This document shows positions 24,758-33,753 of a stretch of DNA of 39,314 nt, piece by piece (position 1 is the stretch's first letter; each line of letters begins with the position of its first letter). Origin of the DNA: CAYVMX01 sp964452725 (GTDB lineage Bacteria; Patescibacteriota; Gracilibacteria; JAHISY01). Made by a program: the position numbers and the translations under genes. The notes under the pieces are model-generated. The model did no database searches and was not told the origin of the DNA. It saw only the letters and a program-made list of their open reading frames with translations. The DNA is taken from assembly GCA_964452725.1 (NCBI GenBank), contig CAYVMX010000009.1, positions 1-39,314 on the forward strand, given 5' to 3'.

Positions 24758-26689
24758 ATGCTCAAAAAATACCTCCTCCTCACACTACTGCTGACAGCTA
24801 GTCTGCTAGCGATCCCACAGACAGCAGCCGCCAAGACCGTAATCAGCAATGATATAGTGATGGACACGACTTGGACACCAGAGATGAGTCCGATCATACT
24901 CGAAGGTCGCAACAATAAACATGGTGTACGCAACGTGACAAGCTCGACCATTCGCGTAGGCAATGGTGCGACACTGACCATCGAGCCAGGTGTGATCATC
25001 ATGGCAAGGAGAGACGTCAACTTCCGCATCACAACCCAGTGCATGCAAGGATTCAACAGCGGTGAATGTATCACTGACGAAGACGGCAAAATCAAACGTC
25101 CACAGCTAATCGCCAATGGTACGGCCGAAAAACCAATTATATTTACTTCGACCACAGATATAGTGGGAGACACCCCCAAAGCTGGTGACTGGGGTACTTT
25201 CACTATCGATAGACGCGGCGGTGAATTGCGCTGGGTAGAGCTACGCTATGGCGGTGGTGGTGATCGCACACGCAAGGCTTTCCTGGAAGGATTAGATTTA
25301 AAATTTATTAACAGCACCATCATACATAGTGCCAAACCAGCACTACGCACAGAAAATGCAACCATCAGTGGTAGCGTCATCGCCAACAGTGCTGGTACTG
25401 GGATTTATTGCAAAAATAAATGTGTAATACGCAACAATTATATCGCTGATAATGCTGGTGCCGCCATAGAGCTAGATACGACAGGCACTACGACTGTGAC
25501 AGGTAATTTTCTATATCAAAATGCTGGTGTTGGTATTACAAGTGATATTCGTCGTGATACACCGACGACGATCAGCAGGAACTACTTCCTAGAAAACAAA
25601 GGTGGTATTCATTTCCTCTATGGTGGTCCTCGCCAAAAAATCGACAACAACAACTTCCTCCGCAATAAGGAGTTCGCCATCAAGGCAGACCATAACGTCA
25701 GCAACGCAGGTAAGACTTACAAGCTACTAGATAACTGGTTTGGTATCGACAGTGGTGCGAGTAACATAGCTGGACCGTACTTCGTCTCAAAGCTCTATGA
25801 TACCAGCACCTACGCCGCCGACGGACACGACTTTACTTTCGTCGCTGGATTACCAGCTGCCAGCGCATACACCAAATACCGCTCTGAAAAAACTGAAGAT
25901 ACCGTACTCTTTGAGATCTTGGTCGAACGTCGGGCACTCATCGGCGATGACCGCACTCCTGGATCATTACAACTTTATACAATTGATTTGAAAAACCTCA
26001 CCATCAAGGGCGTCAAAGATGTAGTGCTAGCTATCCACCTACCCGCCGACCAAGAACTTTTACTTTGTAGTGTCTTACACGATGAGACTGGCGTAGGACA
26101 GGACTATGTCTTTGGTACGGTTTGCTCTGATATACAGCCTGCCAGTATTACCTATGATAGAGGCAGACTCCTACTACGACCAAAATTAATCGCCGCTCTC
26201 TCGAATCAAAAATTTTACTTCGTCACCGCGCTCAAAGTGAATACTCGCAACACTGCAAGTATTCCACGCTTGACACTCCAGTATGGTAGCGAGCAACGCG
26301 GACGACCGTTTACATACACACTAGGCAACCTGACAACCATAAACAAACTCAGCAACAAGCGCACGGTTGCTACGCCGACCCCTTCAAACAAGCACACTCC
26401 TACGCCAACTAGTCCAGCCCCTACCCCAACAGCCACCACAGACAATACCAACCTACCTCTGGCAACTGGTACTGTCTCACGACAAATCTGGAGTGGTGTA
26501 TTGCAGTACGTCCTACGCGCTGGTGATGGCAAAAACTACGTCCTTTATAACAGCGCCAAGTGGCGCGAGATCGACAACTTCACCAAAAGTAATAACAAGA
26601 AAAAAGCAATCGCCGTTTGGGGCAGTTGGTACACAAACCGCTATGGCATACGAACTGGCATCAAATTTACAGAGTTTGAGATACAGTAG
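24758..26689 (+). CDS. Secreted parallel beta-helix repeat protein
   Basis: 643 residues starting with a signal peptide (MLKKYLLLTLLLTASLLAIP, cleavage probably after AAA). Residues about 40-320 form a right-handed beta-helix of the NosD/pectate-lyase-like kind: many short turns with Asn/Ile/Gly ladders such as NSTIIHSAKPALRTENATIS and VIRNNYIADNAGAAIEL. A globular region follows (about 340-530), then a Thr/Pro-rich linker (TPTPSNKHTPTPTSPAPTPT) and a compact C-terminal domain with several Trp (SGVLQYVLRAGDGKNYVLYN). Probably exported to the surface; no anchor is seen. A TATACA box ends seven bases before the ATG at 24758, which favours this start over 24722. Confidence 0.85.
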   Translation: MLKKYLLLTLLLTASLLAIPQTAAAKTVISNDIVMDTTWTPEMSPIILEGRNNKHGVRNVTSSTIRVGNGATLTIEPGVIIMARRDVNFRITTQCMQGFNSGECITDEDGKIKRPQLIANGTAEKPIIFTSTTDIVGDTPKAGDWGTFTIDRRGGELRWVELRYGGGGDRTRKAFLEGLDLKFINSTIIHSAKPALRTENATISGSVIANSAGTGIYCKNKCVIRNNYIADNAGAAIELDTTGTTTVTGNFLYQNAGVGITSDIRRDTPTTISRNYFLENKGGIHFLYGGPRQKIDNNNFLRNKEFAIKADHNVSNAGKTYKLLDNWFGIDSGASNIAGPYFVSKLYDTSTYAADGHDFTFVAGLPAASAYTKYRSEKTEDTVLFEILVERRALIGDDRTPGSLQLYTIDLKNLTIKGVKDVVLAIHLPADQELLLCSVLHDETGVGQDYVFGTVCSDIQPASITYDRGRLLLRPKLIAALSNQKFYFVTALKVNTRNTASIPRLTLQYGSEQRGRPFTYTLGNLTTINKLSNKRTVATPTPSNKHTPTPTSPAPTPTATTDNTNLPLATGTVSRQIWSGVLQYVLRAGDGKNYVLYNSAKWREIDNFTKSNNKKKAIAVWGSWYTNRYGIRTGIKFTEFEIQ

Positions 26690-26758
26690 CTTTTGTTACC
26701 CCGATCATTTTGTCATCCCGGTTTGTCCGAAATCTTTCACTAGGGCTTAGTTTGAGCA

Positions 26759-26767
26759 TGCTAAAAT
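26759..26767 (+). promoter_or_regulatory. Extended -10 promoter of tRNA-Ser
   Basis: TGCTAAAAT ends ten bases before the first tRNA base. Because the transcript start of a tRNA is close to its 5' end, this is independent support that this nine-base motif is a promoter in this genome. Confidence 0.7.
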
Positions 26768-26777
26768 AACCCAGTAT

Positions 26778-26868
<91 letters not shown>

Positions 26869-26880
26869 TTAAAAATATTC

Positions 26881-28467
26881 CTACATCTTTTTCGGCGCAC
26901 TGACACCAACCAGATCTTCTAAAACAATTCGCAGAATCTCTTGCGCAGTCGCCGTTAACCGCAAACGTGCTGCTGTCAGCTCAGGCTTTTCTGAATCAAT
27001 AACTCGACACTGCTCGTAAAACCGGTGAAAAGTCTCTGCGAACTCTCGTGCGTAAACCGTTAGCTTATGAACAGCATAATCTCGAGCAACCTCCTCTACT
27101 AAATTAGATAACATCGCCATTTTTTTGATTAGTGCGTGTTCCGCTGGGTGATTCAGCAAACCCAAGTCACCTTGTTTTTTAAAATCTAGGGCATCTAATT
27201 TTTCCTCAGCCTGTCGCAAGATCGAAGCCATACGTGTATGCGCATACTGTACGTAAAAAACTGGATTATCTGCGCTCTGTTTTTTCGCCAGATCGAGATC
27301 GAAGTTCAGATGCGTATTCCAGTCGCGCATGACGAAGAACCACCGCGCCGCATCGTGCCCGACCTCTTTAATTAAATCACTCATCAGTTCAAAGTTCCCT
27401 GACCGCTTACTCATCTTGACCTCTTTATCACCACGGAAAAGCTTCACCATCTGGGCAATGACTATATCCAAATCTCCTTTTCGCCCCAAGCACTCCACCG
27501 CTGCCTGCATCCGCCCGATATACCCATGGTGATCCGCACCCCAGATATCGATTAGCTTATCCGCTCGCGTTAGTTTGAAATCATGATAAACAATATCTAC
27601 TGCAAAATAAGTCCACTCACCTGTAGCCTTTTTTAGTACTCGATCTTTGTCATCGCCAAAGTCCGTAGTTCGTAGCCAAGTCGCCCCATCTTCTGTAAAA
27701 ATACTTTTATCAAGTTTTGCCAAACAATTTTCAATTGAACCTTGAGAATGTAAATCAGATTCATTATAAAAACTGATAGCTGAAGAAACTTTCATTTCCT
27801 TTATGGCTGGCTTTATTTCATCCTTCATCAAAATATCAGCAAAGCTTTTACCAGTTTTCGCAGCATCGTCTGTAATCTGATCAGGATATTTCTTCGCCAG
27901 CTCTTTTATATACCCTCCTTGGTAAAAATCTTCCTCAGCATGAATCTGCCCTGCCGCTGCCTGAATTGACTTACCCAGAGTGACGATTTGATTCCCTGCA
28001 TCGTTGACATAGTACTCTGTCGCCACCTCATAGCCTACTCGACGCAACACACGCGCCAACACATCACCACCGAAGCCTCCCCGACCATTGGCGATCGTCA
28101 GTGGTCCTGTCGGATTGGCAGAGATGAACTCGAGCAATACTTTTTGACCTTTACCAACCTTAGCTGAGCCAAACTGACCCCCCTGCTGCTCAATCTCCGC
28201 GAAAATTTCTTGAAAAAACTCTGGCTTCAAAAACAAATTGAGAAACCCCGGACCAGCAACCTCTACTTTTTCAATGTACTTCTTATCCAACTTTTCGATA
28301 ATTTCATTCGCAACATCTCGAGGATTTTTCTGAAACTTCTTCGCTAATACCATCGCCACATTACACGCCAGATCACCAAACTTGGGATCAGGTGGTACTT
28401 CGAGCGTGAAATCTACTTGCTCTGGCAGAGCAGACTCGACGAGCTGGCGGACACTAGCAAGCAGCAT
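26881..28467 (-). CDS. argS: Arginyl-tRNA synthetase
   Basis: Class I aminoacyl-tRNA synthetase charging tRNA-Arg. 528 residues. N-terminal additional domain (FTLEVPPDPKFGDLACNVAM), catalytic domain with ISANPTGPLTIANGRGGFGG, WGADHHGYIGRMQAAVECLG and the KMSKS loop EVKMSKRSGNF, then the helical anticodon-binding DALR domain (FYVQYAHTRMASILRQ and onward). The HIGH-motif position reads TIAN, both histidines replaced; NG-type variants occur in some ArgRS lineages, but loss of both is notable. The gene is somewhat shorter than typical. Its own extended -10 box lies 11 bases upstream. Confidence 0.95.
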   Translation of the reverse strand: MLLASVRQLVESALPEQVDFTLEVPPDPKFGDLACNVAMVLAKKFQKNPRDVANEIIEKLDKKYIEKVEVAGPGFLNLFLKPEFFQEIFAEIEQQGGQFGSAKVGKGQKVLLEFISANPTGPLTIANGRGGFGGDVLARVLRRVGYEVATEYYVNDAGNQIVTLGKSIQAAAGQIHAEEDFYQGGYIKELAKKYPDQITDDAAKTGKSFADILMKDEIKPAIKEMKVSSAISFYNESDLHSQGSIENCLAKLDKSIFTEDGATWLRTTDFGDDKDRVLKKATGEWTYFAVDIVYHDFKLTRADKLIDIWGADHHGYIGRMQAAVECLGRKGDLDIVIAQMVKLFRGDKEVKMSKRSGNFELMSDLIKEVGHDAARWFFVMRDWNTHLNFDLDLAKKQSADNPVFYVQYAHTRMASILRQAEEKLDALDFKKQGDLGLLNHPAEHALIKKMAMLSNLVEEVARDYAVHKLTVYAREFAETFHRFYEQCRVIDSEKPELTAARLRLTATAQEILRIVLEDLVGVSAPKKM

Positions 28468-28478
28468 AAAACTAAATT

Positions 28479-28487
28479 ATTTTAGCA
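28479..28487 (-). promoter_or_regulatory. Extended -10 promoter of argS
   Basis: TGCTAAAAT on the minus strand, ending 11 bases before the argS ATG; expected leader of about five bases. Confidence 0.65.
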
Positions 28488-28523
28488 TGATCAAACCCAC
28501 TCCTTGAGTCGCTCCCTACAAAT

Positions 28524-28561
28524 TGATAAAATTGTCCCCTATCGTCAAAGAAGCGTAAAAT
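28524..28561 (+). promoter_or_regulatory. Two candidate -10 boxes before the GGDEF/HD-GYP gene
   Basis: TGATAAAAT (28524-28532) is an extended -10 box that would give a leader of about 33 bases. A second TAAAAT (28556-28561) ends 11 bases before the ATG at 28573 in the short-leader geometry. Confidence 0.5.
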
Positions 28562-28572
28562 ACTAGTCATCA

Positions 28573-30933
28573 ATGAGTAACTCCACTGGTCTACGCACCA
28601 ACCAGCTCGAAAAAAATGTCCTACATGACCTCAAAATAACAGGTGATATTTTGAGATCTGCACGTAGTAAAAAAGATGTTTTGGACTTTACTGTTCGAAT
28701 TTTTTTGAAACTTGGCTTCGACCGTGTACGAATCTGGCTGCTCGACGAAGAAAACCAAACACTTTGTGGTGGTAAAAGTAGTCATATCCCTGACCACAAA
28801 TTTAAAAAGGCCCGCTGCAGCGTACATCTAAAAAATATCTCCATTGACTACTTACGTGACATTAAACTAAAAAAACCATTCGCCGACGATACGACACTTA
28901 TCTTGAAAAAATGTTTCAAGGATTATCATGCAATTCATTCTGTCGACTTTCCAATGTTTGCCAGTAGGCATCCTCTGGGTGTCATCGCAGTTGATAATTT
29001 TTACTCTGGTCATAAGCTTGATCCGGCTGAACTGGAAACGACCATCATGCCATTCGTCAACCACGTGTCATTAGCACTTAGTCGGATTATTAGTGACCAA
29101 AAACTCAGAGCAAAAAATCGAGAACTAAAAAAACAATTTGCAACTGCCACTATAGAACTAAAAAAACGGAATAAAACTCTGACATATCTCGTTCACCACG
29201 ATGAGCTAACTGGACTACCCAATCGTCGCGATGGAGACAAAAAACTCACAAGTGAATTTAAAAGGGCTAATAACAATAGTCCACTTTCACTGGCAGTACT
29301 TGATATTGATTTCTTTAAACAAATCAATGATACCCATGGACATCTAACTGGAGATCGGATTTTGACCGCACTTGGAAACATTCTGCGACAGAGTCGCAGT
29401 CTGACTTATACCTATCGTTATGCAGGAGATGAATTTATCATCTTACTGGTAGGCAAAAATTCCACCCAAAGCCTACGCTTACTAAAAAATCTCTGCTCCA
29501 AAATTAAAGAAAAAACAAAGCAAAGTGTAAGTATTGGATTCACAACCTATCCGACACCTGGTATCAAAACCCCTCTAGACTTAATCCGTACTGCCGACAA
29601 TGCACTCTATCACGCCAAGCAAACTGGACGCGATCGAGTAATATTTTTCAATGACGAAAAGGAAAAAATTAAACCACTTATTGAGCACAAAAAAGCCCTA
29701 CAACACATTGGCACAAAAGGCATTATGGCAAGTGACTATATTAAGCAGCTCGAATTTATAAATGAAGTCTCAGAAAAAATTCAAAAGGCTGGAGATATCA
29801 CAGATATTGCAAAAGAAGTATTGAAAGTTTTTCGACGACAACTCCACTGCCAACGAGTGAGGATCTATCAATCCAACTACGAACAAAAAAAACTTGAATG
29901 CATTGAGGCTGCTGGGCTACAACGTTCGAAGTTTTCTGGACTCGATCTACCGATTAACATCAAACAGAGTGTAGCTGCTGAAGCCGCACTAACCAGAGAG
30001 GTAATCAATATAAAAAATGCTAAAAAATGTAAAAATTTTGATCAACTTGTAATTAAAATCTTTGCCACACGGGCAATCCTAGCAATCCCACTAATCGTCA
30101 AACAAAATTCTATCGGCGTACTAGTCGCCGACTATGACCCCAACAAAATTAGTTTTAACAAAAATCAATATCGCTTCTTTATGACAATAGGCAGTCACAT
30201 TGCTCTAGCAATAGAGCAACGTCGCCTTTTGAAAAAAACAACCACGCTAAATCGCACACTAACTCAAAAAATCAATCAAGCTACTCGCAAACTGACTCAA
30301 TATACACATTCTCTGGAACAAAAGATCGAAGACAATCGAAAACTACGTGAAAGTGAGCGTCGTGCTCACTTCGATATTATTTCAGCATTGGTAGTCAGTA
30401 TCGAATCCAAAGACCTCTACACTAGAGGCCACTCTGTCCGCGTAGCTAGCTATGCTCATCAGCTCGGTATAGCTGCTGGACTGACTGGACAAAAACTCAC
30501 CAACTTGCGCTATGCTAGCCTCCTACATGATTTAGGTAAGCTCAGCATTGATCGTGAAATACTAAATAAACGCACTGCTCTAACTAACGAAGAAGTCAAT
30601 GAACTAGCCAAGCATCCAGAAATTGGTGCTCGAATAGTCTCCTCGATACATTTTTTGAAACCAATAGTCAGCCTAATCCAACATCACCACGAACGTTGGG
30701 ACGGCAAAGGCTACCCAAGTCAACTCAAAGGCAAGCGTATTCCGCTCGAAAGTCGTATCGTCAACATAACTGACGCCTATGATGCGATGATAACCCGTCG
30801 ATCCTACGGTCAAAAAATGACTCAAGATGACGCCATCACCGAACTAACTACCGATGCTGGTCATCAGTTTGACCCAGAGCTAGTCAAACTATTCATCAAA
30901 AATCTTAAGCAAAAAGCAAAAAAACGTCGATGA
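28573..30933 (+). CDS. GAF-GGDEF-GAF-HD-GYP protein (c-di-GMP synthesis and hydrolysis)
   Basis: 786-residue cytoplasmic signalling protein. GAF 1 (about 20-185), a coiled coil, a diguanylate cyclase domain (about 210-365) with AGDEF at 284-288, which is a permitted active-site form, and DDELTGLPNRR-like HHDELTGLPNRRDGDKKL at its start. A second GAF (about 400-555), a second coiled coil, then HD-GYP (about 600-770) with HSVRVASYAHQLG, H652-D653 in LLHDLGKLSID, HHHERWDGKGYP (GYP at 713-715) and DAYDAMITRRSYG. The inhibitory I-site RxxD five residues before AGDEF reads RSLT, so product inhibition is probably lost. No membrane helix: the signals are cytoplasmic and unknown. The stop overlaps the holA start by four bases. 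Confidence 0.95.
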   Translation: MSNSTGLRTNQLEKNVLHDLKITGDILRSARSKKDVLDFTVRIFLKLGFDRVRIWLLDEENQTLCGGKSSHIPDHKFKKARCSVHLKNISIDYLRDIKLKKPFADDTTLILKKCFKDYHAIHSVDFPMFASRHPLGVIAVDNFYSGHKLDPAELETTIMPFVNHVSLALSRIISDQKLRAKNRELKKQFATATIELKKRNKTLTYLVHHDELTGLPNRRDGDKKLTSEFKRANNNSPLSLAVLDIDFFKQINDTHGHLTGDRILTALGNILRQSRSLTYTYRYAGDEFIILLVGKNSTQSLRLLKNLCSKIKEKTKQSVSIGFTTYPTPGIKTPLDLIRTADNALYHAKQTGRDRVIFFNDEKEKIKPLIEHKKALQHIGTKGIMASDYIKQLEFINEVSEKIQKAGDITDIAKEVLKVFRRQLHCQRVRIYQSNYEQKKLECIEAAGLQRSKFSGLDLPINIKQSVAAEAALTREVINIKNAKKCKNFDQLVIKIFATRAILAIPLIVKQNSIGVLVADYDPNKISFNKNQYRFFMTIGSHIALAIEQRRLLKKTTTLNRTLTQKINQATRKLTQYTHSLEQKIEDNRKLRESERRAHFDIISALVVSIESKDLYTRGHSVRVASYAHQLGIAAGLTGQKLTNLRYASLLHDLGKLSIDREILNKRTALTNEEVNELAKHPEIGARIVSSIHFLKPIVSLIQHHHERWDGKGYPSQLKGKRIPLESRIVNITDAYDAMITRRSYGQKMTQDDAITELTTDAGHQFDPELVKLFIKNLKQKAKKRR

Positions 30934-31883
30934 ATAATCTAACTTTACTTTACGGTGAGAATACTTATCTACGTGATGTGGCTCTGAAAAAATACCGCAC
31001 GGAATTTATCACATCAGAAGGTGACCTCAACCTCACAGTCCTCGATGGCCGCGAGACAAACCCAGAGGCAATCATCGCTGCCTGCGAAGCTTTACCTTTT
31101 TTGGGATCAAAACGACTAATTATTATTCGAGACTTTAACTTTAAACAAACAGCACCAGAGCTAACAGAATTTATAAAAACCCTACCAGACCACTGCCAGC
31201 TAATCATAACGACGAACAAAGCAGATGCTCGGACAGTACTCTACAAGGCGCTCAAGAAATACGGTGAACTTCAAGAATTCAAATCATTAAAACCAGCAGA
31301 GTTTCGACACTGGCTAGCAACGACCACCCGCGAGCAAAAGCTCACAATCAACCCTGATGCCCTAGCACTCTTGGCTACATACACACTCGGTGACTGCGCT
31401 GCCGCACTCAGCGAACTCACCAAGCTCGCTACCTATACCAACGGTCAAACAGTAAAGCGCGCCGATGTAGAGGCACTCACACACCCTGACCTACACACTT
31501 CGGTCTTTGCACTGACAGATGCGATCGGAGCACGTCAGCTCGACAACGCCTTGGCACACCTAAACGACCTCACGATGCGTGGAGAGAATCTAATTCAAGT
31601 TTTCTTTGCTATCGTCAGTCAACTCCGCACACTTCTACGTCTCCAAGCCGCTATCGCAAAAAAAATACCGACAGGTCAGCTCGCCAGCGAACTAAAAATC
31701 CATCCTTTCGTCATACAAAAATCAATTCCCTTGCTGCATAACTTTAACACTACTGAGCTACAGACTGCCTATCGGCGTCTATTGAAAATAGACAAAGCAA
31801 TCAAAACTGGACAGCTCAGCTACTCAGCCAACAATCCTACCGAACTTGCCTTCGCATTAGAAAAATTTGTAGTTAGTTTTTGA
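30930..31883 (+). CDS. holA: DNA polymerase III delta subunit (clamp-loader wrench)
   Basis: 317 residues. Delta opens the beta clamp as part of the clamp loader. The N-terminal domain starts LTLLYGENTYLRDVALKKY, with LTVLDGRETNPEAIIAACEALPFLGSKRLIIIRDF, followed by the AAA-like lid and the C-terminal collar with FALTDAIGARQLDNALAHLNDL. No Walker motif is expected or seen. The ATGA overlap with the GGDEF/HD-GYP gene implies translational coupling. Confidence 0.93.
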   Translation: MNNLTLLYGENTYLRDVALKKYRTEFITSEGDLNLTVLDGRETNPEAIIAACEALPFLGSKRLIIIRDFNFKQTAPELTEFIKTLPDHCQLIITTNKADARTVLYKALKKYGELQEFKSLKPAEFRHWLATTTREQKLTINPDALALLATYTLGDCAAALSELTKLATYTNGQTVKRADVEALTHPDLHTSVFALTDAIGARQLDNALAHLNDLTMRGENLIQVFFAIVSQLRTLLRLQAAIAKKIPTGQLASELKIHPFVIQKSIPLLHNFNTTELQTAYRRLLKIDKAIKTGQLSYSANNPTELAFALEKFVVSF

Positions 31884-31897
31884 TAGACCTCAAGAAA

Positions 31898-33364
31898 CTA
31901 TTTCTTAGCCTTACGTATCATTTTATTTAGCTTCAATTGACCAGATTTTTTGTGCTGGACAGTCTGCCAAAAGATATAGATAAAGATCATCAGTAAGATC
32001 AAAAGTAACCAAAGTAGGACTTGCTCTAGCCATGGAGAGTTTTCCACAGTTACGAGTAGCTCACCGACACGACTCTCACCAGCATCATCAGTGACAGTCA
32101 GTCGTACGATATAACCACCAACTCGTTCAAAGATATGTGGGGTAAGCGGATCTTCGACGATAGGTGTACCATCACCGAAGTCCCAAGCATACCGAGCGAC
32201 CTGTCCATCAGGATCAGTCGAGGCACTCGCATCAAAAAAAGCTTCCTCGCCAACATAAGCTACCGTACCAGCCTCCAGACTAAGGAGTGGTCCTTTGTTT
32301 TGATCATTGGGGTCGGCGTTGTCGCCCAGACCATCGCCATCAGCGTCACTCCACTCAGCGGCATCACAAACAAAAGCGTCTTTGGTATCAAGTACACCGT
32401 CGTTGTCATCATCAAGGTCGGCGTTGTCACCGATACCGTCGCCATCACAGTCATACTGCTCAGTCGCATCACAGATCAAAGCATCTTTAGTATCGAGTAC
32501 ACCGTCGTTGTCGTCGTCAGTGTCAGCATTGTCACCGATACCGTCGCCATCACAGTCGGCACTCTCACTACTATTATTTGGGAAAAGATCGGTATTGTCT
32601 CCGACACCATCGCTATCGGCATCGGCACACTCTGTCGCATCAGTAGGAAATTGATCAGCTAAGTCATTACAACCATCACCGTCAGTATCAGCGTTAAAAG
32701 GATCTGTTTTTAATTTACCTTCTGCGATATCTGGCAGTCCATCATTGTCATCGTCAGGGTCAGCATTGTCACCGATACCGTCGCCATCGGAATCACTCTG
32801 TTCACTCGGATCAAGTGGAAAAACATCAGACTTGTCGCCAACACCATCACCATCGGTATCAGACTTGTACTGATTTGTACCGAGAGCTTGCTCTTCTGTA
32901 TCAGATAGTCCGTCATTGTCGTCATCAGTATCGAGGCGGTTGCCCACTCCATCACCATCGGTATCCGCATCGACAAAAAGTGTCTTTTCGGTCACATCAT
33001 TGGAAGGGTCATCACCTGCTGGATCATAAGGATAGAGCTGTGCTGTCACGGTGTGTTGTCCTGCTGTCGCTATCCAGGGTATGAAGACTTCGTCAGGGAT
33101 ACTCCCCGCCTTGACCGAGATCGGCTGATCAGTGGCGATCTGACTACCATCAACGAAAAACTTCACCGTACCTAGTAGATCGGCTGTGCTGGAGTTGTGT
33201 ACTGTCGCGTAGATCCGGATAGTCTGACGCTCGACCACATCCGTCGCTGGGACAAACTGAAGTGGTGCACCTGTAATCGCAAGATCATTGGGAAAGGCTG
33301 CCCACACCGACGGGACAAGCAGCAAAGTAGCTAAGAAAACGGATAGTCTGCGAAAAAACTTCAT
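31898..33364 (-). CDS. Surface protein with thrombospondin type-3 calcium repeats, PKD domain and C-terminal anchor
   Basis: 488 residues: signal peptide (MKFFRRLSVFLATLLLVPSV, then WAA), a CARDB-like beta domain (about 25-130; IRIYATVHNSSTADLLGTVK), a long run of Asp-rich thrombospondin-3 repeats (about 131-352; DTDGDGVGD and DDDNDGLPD types) expected to bind many Ca ions, a PKD domain (about 355-440; YAWDFGDGTP) and a single membrane helix (WLLLILLMIFIYIFWQTV) followed by a basic tail. The C-terminal anchor puts the repeats outside the cell, probably as a rigid stalk. The repeats create open frames on the opposite strand that are not genes. It converges on holA. Confidence 0.92.
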   Translation of the reverse strand: MKFFRRLSVFLATLLLVPSVWAAFPNDLAITGAPLQFVPATDVVERQTIRIYATVHNSSTADLLGTVKFFVDGSQIATDQPISVKAGSIPDEVFIPWIATAGQHTVTAQLYPYDPAGDDPSNDVTEKTLFVDADTDGDGVGNRLDTDDDNDGLSDTEEQALGTNQYKSDTDGDGVGDKSDVFPLDPSEQSDSDGDGIGDNADPDDDNDGLPDIAEGKLKTDPFNADTDGDGCNDLADQFPTDATECADADSDGVGDNTDLFPNNSSESADCDGDGIGDNADTDDDNDGVLDTKDALICDATEQYDCDGDGIGDNADLDDDNDGVLDTKDAFVCDAAEWSDADGDGLGDNADPNDQNKGPLLSLEAGTVAYVGEEAFFDASASTDPDGQVARYAWDFGDGTPIVEDPLTPHIFERVGGYIVRLTVTDDAGESRVGELLVTVENSPWLEQVLLWLLLILLMIFIYIFWQTVQHKKSGQLKLNKMIRKAKK

Positions 33365-33459
33365 CTAGTACAGTCTAACTGTTTTTTAGATTAAAGTTCA
33401 ATTCGCTACGGCACGCGCCGGCATATCATTTTTAATTCAATCTCCCTAGTAGTCGAATT

Positions 33460-33669
33460 CTCACCAGAGCGCACCACCACGCCAAAACCTCCCCCTACGG
33501 GGGAGAACTTGTCGNNNNNNNNNNNNNNNNNNNNNNNNNNNNNNNNNNNNNNNNNNNNNNNNNNNNNNNNNNNNNNNNNNNNNNNNNNNNNNNNNNNNNN
33601 NNNNNNNNNNNNNNCTCACCAGAGCGCACCACCACGCCAAAACCTCCCCCTACGGGGGAGAACTTGTCG
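33460..33669. repeat. Identical 55-base sequences on both sides of a 100-N gap
   Basis: 33460-33514 and 33615-33669 are identical over 55 bases and directly abut the N-run 33515-33614. Each holds a hairpin CTCCCCC-TAC-GGGGGAG. Either the copies flank unsequenced DNA of a tandem or dispersed repeat, or they are the shared k-mer overlap of two contig ends and only one exists. The rest of the 33365-33753 gap holds no gene that I can support. Confidence 0.85.
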
Positions 33670-33753
33670 TGATCGAGCTTTCAAACCACAACTCGAACCT
33701 GCTACCAGAAGGTGTGACCCGTTGATTGACGGGATCATTAAAGATTTACGAAT

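Noticed and set aside
24640..25203. Minus-strand open frame of 187 codons at the beta-helix gene start
   Set aside because: It overlaps the signal-peptide-bearing gene and the methyltransferase start and has no recognisable features.
32135..32662. Open frames on the plus strand opposite the thrombospondin-3 repeats
   Set aside because: They are by-products of the Asp-rich repeat DNA; the minus-strand protein has signal peptide, domains and anchor in order.
33460..33669. Possible CRISPR array at gap 2
   Set aside because: Only one 55-base unit is seen on each side, longer than CRISPR repeats, with no spacer-repeat alternation and no cas genes in the window.
33691..33700. tRNA-like T-loop fragment (reverse complement AGGTTCGAGT) as a remnant attachment site
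   Set aside because: The flanking bases cannot form a T stem and do not match the 3' end of tRNA-Pro, so this is probably chance.
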